Shown here in pieces: positions 56,933 through 64,000 of a stretch of DNA of 64,000 nucleotides. Source of the stretch: an uncultured Nitrospira sp. (GTDB lineage Bacteria > Nitrospirota > Nitrospiria > Nitrospirales > UBA8639); NCBI GenBank assembly GCA_902500695.1, contig CABVRQ010000011.1:10904-74903 (forward strand). The letters are read 5' to 3'. The position numbers and the translations under genes were made by a program. Under the pieces are notes generated by a model that had not been told where the DNA came from, searched no databases, and was given only the letters and a program-made list of their open reading frames with translations. Numbering within the stretch: position 1 is the stretch's first letter; each line of letters begins with the position of its first letter.

Positions 56933-57694
56933 TTACGTGCGGATGCCGCTGACTATCTGCAGAACCATGGCAGTGAGGAACATGAGACTGATACCCGTGA
57001 AGACCCCATAGGCGGATTGGACCCGGCGTGTGGCGGTGTAGAAAATCGTGGTCAAGGAAAAGATGACGTATAACAGCGAGCCCGCAGCTAACGCAAAAAA
57101 CATGATGGTAAAGTAGGGGGATACTGCGAATCCGCTGATCAAAGTTCCAAGACACGTTGGCAGACCTGCTAACAATCCCATCAAAATGATATCTTTGAGA
57201 CTTGGTCTTGATTTTCCAGCTGAGCCGATAATAGCAAATCCTTCTGTTCCATTGTGTAAAGCGAAACCCATAATCAGGACCCCACTTAAGACCCATGCAC
57301 CCTGCATATAGGCGGCGCCGATCGCTAGGCCTTCGCCCAAGTTATGGAGACCCATTCCTAAGGCGATCATATAGGGTAGAAACAGCTTTGAGGGTTCCGT
57401 CCGGTTCCTGCCCTGCTGGCGTTGCTCAATGAGCACCAGCCCCACAAACCCGACCAATAAACTGCCGAGAAAGGCGACCCAGGATAGCGGATCCGTCGCG
57501 CCGGTGAATTCTACGGCTTCGTGCATGAGGTCAAAAAAGAGATAAACAAGTACACCGGTGGCAATTCCGGTTAAATAGCCTTCCCAAGCCCTGCTCATGG
57601 CCTTTGCAACGATCAAGGCCAAGGCAATGCCAAGATAAATCGGGAAAACCCCTGCAATCGCACCGAGCCCGATTAATTGTCCAATTGTTTCCAT
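56933..57694 (-). CDS. ZIP-family divalent metal transporter
   Basis: Inner-membrane transporter of the ZIP family, which imports Zn and other divalent metals. About eight hydrophobic segments in 253 residues. The metal-binding motifs HNLGEGLAIGAAY and ALHNGTEGFAI fall in the central pair of helices, as expected. The resemblance is to the ZupT/GufA type. Upstream, at 57732-57750, lies a palindrome suggesting metal-dependent control. The gene has no obvious partner. Confidence 0.92.
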   Translation of the reverse strand: METIGQLIGLGAIAGVFPIYLGIALALIVAKAMSRAWEGYLTGIATGVLVYLFFDLMHEAVEFTGATDPLSWVAFLGSLLVGFVGLVLIEQRQQGRNRTEPSKLFLPYMIALGMGLHNLGEGLAIGAAYMQGAWVLSGVLIMGFALHNGTEGFAIIGSAGKSRPSLKDIILMGLLAGLPTCLGTLISGFAVSPYFTIMFFALAAGSLLYVIFSLTTIFYTATRRVQSAYGVFTGISLMFLTAMVLQIVSGIRT

Positions 57695-57731
57695 AAGACC
57701 AACTTATCAAATGTTAGAGTTTTTTGGCAAT

Positions 57732-57750
57732 AATGAAACTTGGTTTCATT
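57732..57750. promoter_or_regulatory. Palindromic operator candidate in the ZIP promoter
   Basis: AATGAAAC-TTG-GTTTCATT, perfect 8-bp arms. On the minus strand it fills the gap between a TTGAAA (-35-like) and a TATTGC (weak -10-like), 38 bp upstream of the ZIP start codon. The inner 15-mer matches 11 of 15 positions of the actinobacterial Zur box TGAAAATCATTTTCA as I recall it. A Fur-family (Zur-like) or other metal repressor site is inferred. Confidence 0.55.
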
Positions 57751-57780
57751 TTCAAATTATTAATGATATCGGATGGAGCA

Positions 57781-60700
57781 TCAGGGAATCTTGGATGCAT
57801 GAATGGCTTCAAATAGCGCTCGGGGTTGAGAGAGCGGTTCCCATTTCAGGACGCCCAGCGAGTCATCGACATAGACAGGATGTCGCATGCCATTAAGCAC
57901 ACAGCTTACACCTGGGGCACTGGCAACCGCCCAGAGGACTTTACGGGAAAAGGGTTCCTCTCGTTTGGTTTCCGGTATTAAAGGGTCGATGATCCGTCTG
58001 ATTTCAGAGAGTTTTTTGGCACTTGTTTGCGCGGCCTCCATACGCATGACCTTGAGGAGAGAGACAAGTTCCGGAACATACCGATCCCGCCATGATTCCC
58101 ATATTTGTTCTTCTTCCTGTTTGCCTGCGAAATGTCGGGTGAGCAGTTGGAAGACCTGATTGGCATGTGGGGCAATCGTTTGTGATTCGATTTGGTCCCA
58201 GTGCTCAAGATTTTGGATGGACGGACGAATTCGTTTCAGTTCTTCGGCCCAGTTAAAATAGTCCAGCGGAGCAGCCCCTTTTTCCGGTTTGGGGATCTGG
58301 GGTGCTAACACCTGCTTGTAGTCGTGTTCCAATGCGGCGACTTTTGGCTGCTGGGAATCAAAATTCGTGTTGGATATTTCCACCTGGGGATCGGCGAGAC
58401 GGATCATGCCTCCGCCTTTTCCAGGGATGGCATTCAGTGGCCGGTTCACCAGGACAGCAATGTTGGCTTCCTGGGCAAATGCCAAGACCGTTTGCGACTG
58501 TTTTGGACCGGTATTGGGCGTGAGCAGAGCTTCCGATTCAAACAGATTCATCGGGAGTTGAAGTATACGGAAATGATGGTGCGAAATGCCGGCATGCTTT
58601 GCGGCGGCTTCTGCGGCATTGAGCATGCGAGAGAGTGAGGTGGCTTCGGGATTATCGGGTTTGGCTGTGCAGGTATTGGAGGAGACCCCATAGTATTGCA
58701 ACCGGCCTGCGGCGATTTGTGTCTCCAGATAGGTAAAAGCCTGTTGCAGACGCCGATAGAACTCCTGTCGGAGATCTTCAAGCCTGATGGGATCAATCGA
58801 CAAATTCCGGTTTTTGGCATCAGACAAAAAATATTCTGGATTGTGCAGGAGGCAGATATCCAGGGTTTCCAGTCCCAGGCGGTCCAGAGACAGAACGAGT
58901 TGTTCTTCTAGAAACGAAGGATGGAGGCAATGCCAGATGCCCTCGCCATATTTGACCATTTCGGGAAACGGGTGGCCGGCTTGTTCCCTGGATTCAGCGC
59001 GCGCAAGATTATTTCCTTGCACATAGCCGATTTTTGAGACCACGATGACCTCATCACGAGAGACAACCTGTTTAGCAATAAAATCCTTAAGCACCACACC
59101 GACCAAACGTTCGCTCCCACCGTCGGTATAATTGGTAGAGGTATCGATAAGGTTGCACCCGTCTTGCAAAGACTTTTCAAGTGCCTTTCGGTGGTCTTCG
59201 ACTCCAACATTGATCCGGTAACCACCAAAGCCTATGCGAGAAGTCGTCAATCCGGTTGAACCCAAAGATGTATATCCATGAGAGGAAGGGCGAGAATCCT
59301 GTGGGCTGGCAAGGATTCTGGCTACGTACTGCCCCGTTCCCTGAGGAGTGGCATGTCCGGACAGACCCTGGCTGGTCAGTGCTTGCAGGGGTGGTTCTTT
59401 TGTGAGTGAGGTGGTGGTCTCCTGGGGATGGCTCAATGCGTCAACGACCTCTTGAGGATCGGTGATCGGAGCCTGACAGGCAAAATTTTTACAGACATAG
59501 AGCGCGGATTTCCCATGTGTCAGAGTCTTTCCGACCAATAGGGGATGAGTCTGTTCACCATCCAGATCCTGCTTATAGGCCAAAATGCGGTAAGGCACAA
59601 AACACGCATTCACCGCTGAACGGAGTTGGTCATATAGCTTATCGCCAGGAATTCCTACGAGGGCCAACTCGATCGGGCCCCGTAATAGGAGGTCAATGAC
59701 CATGAGACTTTTGGGAAACCCTCTTGGCATTTGTCCGATTTGCTGCCCATAGGTTCGAATGGCATTGGTCGCGGCTCTCCGAAAGTCGTCGCGATCATCG
59801 TGAAATGATAAGCGGGCCAGAGCCGACGCGGCCACGGCATTTCCACTGGGAGTTGCTCCATCGGCGCCTTCCCGTCCCCGGATAATTAGGGCTTCATGAT
59901 CGGTGGGGGTGGTAAAGAATCCACCGTTGTCCCGATCTTCAAAATCTTCCACGATACGTTCAGCTAACGAGACTGCCTCATGAAGGTACCGTTCCTGCCC
60001 AGTGGCTTCATAGACGTCGATCATGGCTTCGGTCGCATAGGCATAATCTTCCAGGCAGGCATTGAGATGGGCGTGCCCTGCACGATAGGTGCGCCATAGC
60101 CGGCTCTCGGGACGTGAAAGTGTGGACAGAAGAAAATCGGTGGCCCGAATGGCCCCATCCAGATAGGGTTGATGGTTGAATACGCGACCGGCTTCGGCCA
60201 TCGTCCCGATCATCATGCCGTTCCAGGCAGTGATGACTTTATCATCAAGTCCAGGTGGGATACGTTTCAGGCGAGCCTGGTACACTTTCGGGCCCACACG
60301 GGTGATCGTGTCTCGTAAGTCTTCGCTGGAACAGCCTAATTCCTCTGCGACCGTTTCTAGTGATTTTGTTGTGCGTGGGATGTTGGTGTGTTCCCAATTG
60401 CCTTCCTCGGTGATGTCGTAATAGGCGCAGAAGCGAGTGGCGTCTTGTTCATTCGGGAGGATTTCACGTATCTGTTCCGGCGTCCATACGAAGAACTTGC
60501 CTTCTACTCCTTCGCTGTCCGCATCTGTCGCCGAATAAAACCCGCCTTCCGGTGCAGTCATTTCTCGCAAAATGTAATCTAAGGTCTCCGTGGCGACCTG
60601 GCGATATCGATTTTCCCCTGTGACTTGAAAGGCCTCAACGTAGGTCCGTGCGAGGAGGGCATTGTCATACAGCATTTTTTCGAAGTGGGGGGCTAACCAT

Positions 60701-61497
60701 TCATCATCCGTGGAATAGCGCGCAAATCCGCCACCGATATGATCGTACAGGCCGCCTGCGGCCATGCCATCCAAAGTTTTGGTGACCATGGCGAGTATTT
60801 TTTTCTCACGACTCCAGTGGTATTGGCGCAAGAGAAATGAGAGGCCGGTGGCGGGTGGAAACTTGGGCGCTCGTCCAAATCCCCCATAACGTGTATCAAA
60901 ATCACGGGCAAATTGCTTGACGGCATCTTCAATTTCGGCTGCCCCAACGGCAAGCGGAGATGCAGGTTGCAAAGCGGTTCGCAGACGTGTCGTGAATCGA
61001 CTGGCTTGTTGAGCGATGTTAGATTGATCTTTCTTCCACCCTTCCCCAATGTTTGTCAGAATTGATCCGAATCCAGGACGACCATAGCGGTCTGTAGGAG
61101 GGAAATAGGTTCCCGCAAAAATTGGCTCCTGATCGGGGGTGAGGAACACGGTCATAGGCCACCCACCGTGACCCTGGTTCATGGCAGTGGTAGCCTGCAT
61201 ATAGATTTCATCCAAATCCGGCCGTTCTTCCCTGTCCACTTTGATATTCACGAAATACCGGTTCATCAGTTCCGCGATGGCCTGATTCTCAAACGATTCC
61301 CGCTCCATGACGTGGCACCAATGGCAGGCTGAATAGCCTATGGAGAGCAAAATTGGTTTATTCTCTTTCTTTGCCAGACTCAGCGCCTCCGCGCCCCAGG
61401 GGAACCAATCTACCGGATTGTAGGCATGCTGAAGGAGATAAGGGCTGGTTTCGTGACTTAGCCGATTGGGTTTGCGCTCTGTTATGGATTCAGACAT
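57781..61497 (-). CDS. Fusion: thioredoxin-like YyaL/SPATA20 (DUF255) protein plus aldo-keto reductase
   Basis: A 1238-residue protein. Residues 1-170 are the DUF255 thioredoxin-like domain, with [18 protein letters not shown] and the redox pair C58-H-W-C61. Residues about 190-690 form the alpha-barrel (cellobiose-epimerase-like) body typical of YyaL/SPATA20, for example [16 protein letters not shown] and [18 protein letters not shown]. From about residue 740 an aldo-keto reductase begins ([19 protein letters not shown]). Its tetrad is visible: Asp in LIDTSTNY, the Tyr of that motif, Lys in VVSKIGY, His in LLHNPE. No stop or frame change separates the halves. Most YyaL proteins are about 650-700 residues and lack the reductase. 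No metabolite can be assigned. Confidence 0.92.
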   Translation of the reverse strand: MSESITERKPNRLSHETSPYLLQHAYNPVDWFPWGAEALSLAKKENKPILLSIGYSACHWCHVMERESFENQAIAELMNRYFVNIKVDREERPDLDEIYMQATTAMNQGHGGWPMTVFLTPDQEPIFAGTYFPPTDRYGRPGFGSILTNIGEGWKKDQSNIAQQASRFTTRLRTALQPASPLAVGAAEIEDAVKQFARDFDTRYGGFGRAPKFPPATGLSFLLRQYHWSREKKILAMVTKTLDGMAAGGLYDHIGGGFARYSTDDEWLAPHFEKMLYDNALLARTYVEAFQVTGENRYRQVATETLDYILREMTAPEGGFYSATDADSEGVEGKFFVWTPEQIREILPNEQDATRFCAYYDITEEGNWEHTNIPRTTKSLETVAEELGCSSEDLRDTITRVGPKVYQARLKRIPPGLDDKVITAWNGMMIGTMAEAGRVFNHQPYLDGAIRATDFLLSTLSRPESRLWRTYRAGHAHLNACLEDYAYATEAMIDVYEATGQERYLHEAVSLAERIVEDFEDRDNGGFFTTPTDHEALIIRGREGADGATPSGNAVAASALARLSFHDDRDDFRRAATNAIRTYGQQIGQMPRGFPKSLMVIDLLLRGPIELALVGIPGDKLYDQLRSAVNACFVPYRILAYKQDLDGEQTHPLLVGKTLTHGKSALYVCKNFACQAPITDPQEVVDALSHPQETTTSLTKEPPLQALTSQGLSGHATPQGTGQYVARILASPQDSRPSSHGYTSLGSTGLTTSRIGFGGYRINVGVEDHRKALEKSLQDGCNLIDTSTNYTDGGSERLVGVVLKDFIAKQVVSRDEVIVVSKIGYVQGNNLARAESREQAGHPFPEMVKYGEGIWHCLHPSFLEEQLVLSLDRLGLETLDICLLHNPEYFLSDAKNRNLSIDPIRLEDLRQEFYRRLQQAFTYLETQIAAGRLQYYGVSSNTCTAKPDNPEATSLSRMLNAAEAAAKHAGISHHHFRILQLPMNLFESEALLTPNTGPKQSQTVLAFAQEANIAVLVNRPLNAIPGKGGGMIRLADPQVEISNTNFDSQQPKVAALEHDYKQVLAPQIPKPEKGAAPLDYFNWAEELKRIRPSIQNLEHWDQIESQTIAPHANQVFQLLTRHFAGKQEEEQIWESWRDRYVPELVSLLKVMRMEAAQTSAKKLSEIRRIIDPLIPETKREEPFSRKVLWAVASAPGVSCVLNGMRHPVYVDDSLGVLKWEPLSQPRALFEAIHASKIP

Positions 61498-61583
61498 AAA
61501 GGATTTTCACTCAACGTGATCAGGATAATAAATGGTGGAGGTGCTGCATTCTGTGGAACAATTCATTAAGTTAGGGGGAAATA

Positions 61584-62090
61584 CTATTTTTGTTGGTCAC
61601 CGAGGCTTCGTTCATACAGCAACACCTTCCATCCATCCGCTTCCGAAATGAATCCTTTGGGTTGGACAACAGGAAGCATCCCGGTTCCAGGCACCCGGCC
61701 GGTCTGTCCCATACTTCCGTTTTTGAGGACCCACATCATTTCACCAGGTGTTCGATAGGTGTTAAACTTCGGATTAGTAAAATTTCTCGGTTGAATGGGA
61801 AGGTTTTTTGCGGCCGGCCCATCCCCTTTTCCTTCGGCCCCATGACAACTAATGCATCCTCCACGTCCCATGAAAATTTCTTTTCCTTCGGCCAGGATTT
61901 CCGGGGTGGATTCAATAGGAGGTTTCGTCGATTTGGCTTTGGCGATCTCATTCGAGGGGACTCGGGAGATTTTAATGTTGAATTCACCGCCTGCGGTGCC
62001 ATAGCCGGCAGGGTTTGCAGACCAGGCAGGTGGCGCAAGAAGAGTGGAGAGGATAATGCTACTTCCCAAAATAAGCCGGTAGTGATTCAT
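61584..62090 (-). CDS. Monoheme cytochrome c, exported
   Basis: A 168-residue class I c-type cytochrome. The signal peptide (residues about 1-24, ending AWSA) is followed by a single CISCH heme motif at residues 79-83. GAEGKGDGP follows, and a Met-containing region TPGEMMWVL is a candidate for the axial ligand. The ATG at 62090 has GGAG just upstream and is preferred over a TTG five codons earlier. It is 86 bp upstream of the fusion gene's start, on the same strand. Periplasmic electron carrier; partner unknown. Confidence 0.9.
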   Translation of the reverse strand: MNHYRLILGSSIILSTLLAPPAWSANPAGYGTAGGEFNIKISRVPSNEIAKAKSTKPPIESTPEILAEGKEIFMGRGGCISCHGAEGKGDGPAAKNLPIQPRNFTNPKFNTYRTPGEMMWVLKNGSMGQTGRVPGTGMLPVVQPKGFISEADGWKVLLYERSLGDQQK

Positions 62091-62352
62091 GAAAGTCTCC
62101 TTCAATGCAAATTTAGGATAGGCAGAATGAAGTTTGATATTTTGGGGATAACTCGCGTTCTTCTCCCCGTATGATCTTCTAGGGTCGTGCGCTCAAAGGT
62201 AGACAGGATACCAATCATCAAGGTGAGGGGCAAACCCAGCTTTTAATCACTTATTTTAAGCCTATAGGCTCTCTTTCAGGTAATAACAATACGCTTGACT
62301 AGTGGGCACTTGTGTTACAATTGGGTCAAAATTTTCCTTGAGCATTGGCATT

Positions 62353-62973
62353 ATGGCGTTAAATGAGCACAATCGACGGAAATTTGTGGCTGGCATGAGT
62401 CGGCGGATTTCGAAGCTACGCGACCAATCTGAGCAAAGCTTGGACTTTGCAATTGAAACAATGTTTCAAGAGCGGACAGAGGCCTATTTGCATGTTGAAG
62501 AGGGGTTGATGGAGGTTGACCGGATGTTGGGGCTGGTTGAGGGGGAGTTGGAGGATATTACCGAATTGACTACCGCCCAGCGCTTGGAATCACGGTTAGA
62601 GTTTATTGAAGACCGGTTTGAAGAGTTTGAAAGCGAAATAAGGCAACGTCCCCGCCGTCGACGACACAAGATCAATCTCTTTAATTTCTTTAAGGCTGCC
62701 GGAGGTGGAGGAGGGGAGGGAGAGCCCACTTCTGTTCGTGGAGAAATTCGTTCGTCTGTCCACGCCTATGAAGTGCTAGGGGTTGAGTTTGGAAGTCCTT
62801 TGCCAGTGGTGACTCGAGCCTTTCGAGAGCGGGCGAAGAAGATACATCCTGATATTCGGCAAGGCGACCGCAGTTCCGAGCCGGAACTGCGGCGTATTAT
62901 CGAAGCTTACCAATTCCTCAAAACCGACTATTTTGGCAGTGCGGCTTCAGATTCTATCCAGCGGCCATTTTGA
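62353..62973 (+). CDS. C-terminal J-domain protein
   Basis: A 206-residue protein. The first 100 residues are charged and helical, probably coiled coil. A basic RRRRHK patch and a Gly-rich linker follow. The C-terminal region (about residues 137-200) is a J-domain with the HPD tripeptide in KKIHPDIRQGD. J-domains recruit and stimulate DnaK. Having it at the C-terminus with a coiled-coil N-terminus marks this as a specialised (class III) co-chaperone. The start ATG at 62353 is preferred over the in-frame start at 62302. Client unknown. Confidence 0.82.
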   Translation: MALNEHNRRKFVAGMSRRISKLRDQSEQSLDFAIETMFQERTEAYLHVEEGLMEVDRMLGLVEGELEDITELTTAQRLESRLEFIEDRFEEFESEIRQRPRRRRHKINLFNFFKAAGGGGGEGEPTSVRGEIRSSVHAYEVLGVEFGSPLPVVTRAFRERAKKIHPDIRQGDRSSEPELRRIIEAYQFLKTDYFGSAASDSIQRPF

Positions 62974-63008
62974 CTATAAGCCCCGCTTTTTCCCCTGCCA
63001 AGACTCCT

Positions 63009-63359
63009 TTAAAGAATTTTGCTAACTGTTTCCGGAGGCCGGGCGAGGATCGCTTGGTCCCCTTTTTGGACGAGAGGGCGTTGGATGAGATCTGGGTGTT
63101 TAATGAGGATGTCTAGCAATTCATCATCGGTGAATTGTGAGTCCTGTAAGTTCAGCTTTTTATATAACTCTTCCTTTTTTCGGATGATTTCTGATGATTT
63201 AATCCCGGCCTTTTTGAGGAGCCCTTTAAGCGTGGATTTGGAAAAAGTTTTTTCGTAATAGTTAATGGCTGTAAAGGGTTGTCCGCTTTCCTCAACTAAT
63301 TTGATGACCTGCCGGCAGGTGGAGCAGGTTGGTTTGTGATAAATGATGATGTCAGCCAT
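63009..63359 (-). CDS. ArsC/Spx-family thioredoxin-fold protein
   Basis: A 116-residue protein with the thioredoxin-like motif KPTCSTCRQVI near the N-terminus. The ArsC-family Arg lies in DLIQRPLVQKG. It fits arsenate reductase-like (YffB/Spx/MgsR) proteins; the CxxC spacing and length suggest the YffB-like or reductase branch rather than a transcriptional Spx. No ars operon is near, so arsenate detoxification is uncertain. Confidence 0.85.
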   Translation of the reverse strand: MADIIIYHKPTCSTCRQVIKLVEESGQPFTAINYYEKTFSKSTLKGLLKKAGIKSSEIIRKKEELYKKLNLQDSQFTDDELLDILIKHPDLIQRPLVQKGDQAILARPPETVSKIL

Positions 63360-63496
63360 ACGATACGCCTCCGTTGTGAATGATCTGTCAACTCCATCCG
63401 CCTTGACCTCCTTTTTGAGGCCATGCTACAAGCTGGTCCAGCTATATGCGAAAGGATTAGTCTGATGTATACATACGACAGAGGGAGTTTGCCAGG

Positions 63497-63859
63497 ATGA
63501 GCGAGCTAAGCCCAGCTCAGGAATTTTTTTGTGCCTCCGAGACCGAGCGAACCTTAAAGGATCTTCGGCTTAAACGTAAAGGCCAGCCCCTGTATGTGAT
63601 GGGTCATGAAGATCGGTATAAGGGCAAGGAGGGGATATTTGAATTTTTTAACGTTCGCCTTGCCGTGGTCAAGTTTCCTGATGAAAAAACGCTAGGATTT
63701 GATCCCATAGATTTATTATTACCTTGTGAGATCAATGAGGACGGCGTACCTTTTTTTGAAATTCGCTATTGCGAAACGTGCGACCAAGTTTTTCCTCTCA
63801 CCTCATCGGAGTTTCATGCTTCTGTTGAGCGGAAAGAATGTCCGGAGTGCGCCCCATAA
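63497..63859 (+). CDS. Hypothetical zinc-ribbon protein
   Basis: A 120-residue protein. Two CxxC pairs near the C-terminus (CETCDQVF and CPECAP) should bind zinc. The first 85 residues have no family I recognise (LRLKRKGQPLYVMGHEDRY is the most conserved-looking block). No signal peptide. It is the last gene of the window; the remaining 140 bp show nothing. Confidence 0.7.
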   Translation: MSELSPAQEFFCASETERTLKDLRLKRKGQPLYVMGHEDRYKGKEGIFEFFNVRLAVVKFPDEKTLGFDPIDLLLPCEINEDGVPFFEIRYCETCDQVFPLTSSEFHASVERKECPECAP

Positions 63860-64000
63860 GTCCTTTTTGAAATAGGTTCTTTCCTGCAGGTCGTTTGCAG
63901 TGCACCCTCCGTTTTCTTTCATTTTTTTTAACTTCCTCCGTTTTTTGATTTCAAGAGTCAATTTCCCATTGATGAAGGGGGCAGCTTCGTCGGCGAATGA

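Noticed and set aside
62259..62270. 12-bp palindrome AGCCTATAGGCT upstream of the J-domain gene
   Set aside because: Palindromes of this length are expected several times by chance in 64 kb, and nothing in position supports an operator.

Overview
The window is one contiguous stretch of bacterial chromosome, almost entirely housekeeping, with compact head-to-tail operons and estimated (not computed) mid-range GC. The content points to a Gram-negative, respiring, c-type-cytochrome-rich bacterium. It has Lol lipoprotein export genes, apolipoprotein N-acyltransferase, a pentaheme cytochrome c, a monoheme cytochrome c, a CcsA/HemX-type protein, a full run of early tetrapyrrole genes, and a His-rich SmbP protein of the type first described in the nitrifier Nitrosomonas. 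The gene order around hemA-hemC-cobA/hemD-CBS-hemB and the intergenic GC-rich repeat family fit the phylum Nitrospirota, probably Nitrospira or a close relative. That placement is inference from memory of gene families; no search was run.

Layout. 1-1118 is the 3' end of an FtsX-type ABC permease. 1169-6278 (minus) is the rplU-rpmA-obgE-proB-nadD-rsfS-bioB run, divergent from ilvE (6447-7361). 7456-14912 (minus) holds a TPR/periplasmic-binding protein, a site-2 protease, trpS and a gap-pgk-tpiA-secG cluster. 15170-18915 (plus) carries xerD, a small zinc-ribbon protein, an exported flavodoxin, a DUF6065-like protein and a protein with a nuclease-like core. 18957-24882 holds a TPR protein, then an acetoin-utilisation/HDAC-type hydrolase translationally close to a pentaheme cytochrome c and a two-domain rhodanese, then SmbP, a nitrilase-family hydrolase and a coiled-coil lipoprotein. 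25089-32145 (minus) is rpmB, lnt, prfB (with the classical +1 programmed frameshift), lysS, lolC/E and lolD. 32146-33480 is a small low-confidence accessory patch with a frameshifted gene. 33504-37319 carries recG, tRNA-Leu(CAA), an exported unknown with a strong promoter and terminator, and a TusA-like gene. rsmI (minus) and a decayed short-chain dehydrogenase follow.

39027-55708 (plus) is a long co-directional series: ccsA/hemX, hemA, hemC, cobA-hemD fusion, CBS protein, hemB, ribF, tilS, hpt, ftsH, folP, glmM, comEC. Many of these junctions overlap by 4 bp or nearly touch. The last 8 kb holds a pentapeptide-repeat protein, a ZIP metal transporter with a palindromic operator candidate in its promoter, a 1238-residue YyaL/SPATA20 plus aldo-keto reductase fusion, a monoheme cytochrome c, a C-terminal J-domain protein, an ArsC/Spx-like protein and a zinc-ribbon protein.

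The points most worth a second look are: the dispersed MITE/REP-like repeat (two full copies and one possible lone end), the YyaL-AKR fusion, the hydrolase-cytochrome-rhodanese-SmbP locus, the ZIP operator palindrome, and the exported flavodoxin/nuclease-fold cluster. I did not find a CRISPR array, prophage, transposase or rRNA operon, and I do not see a clear new defence system.
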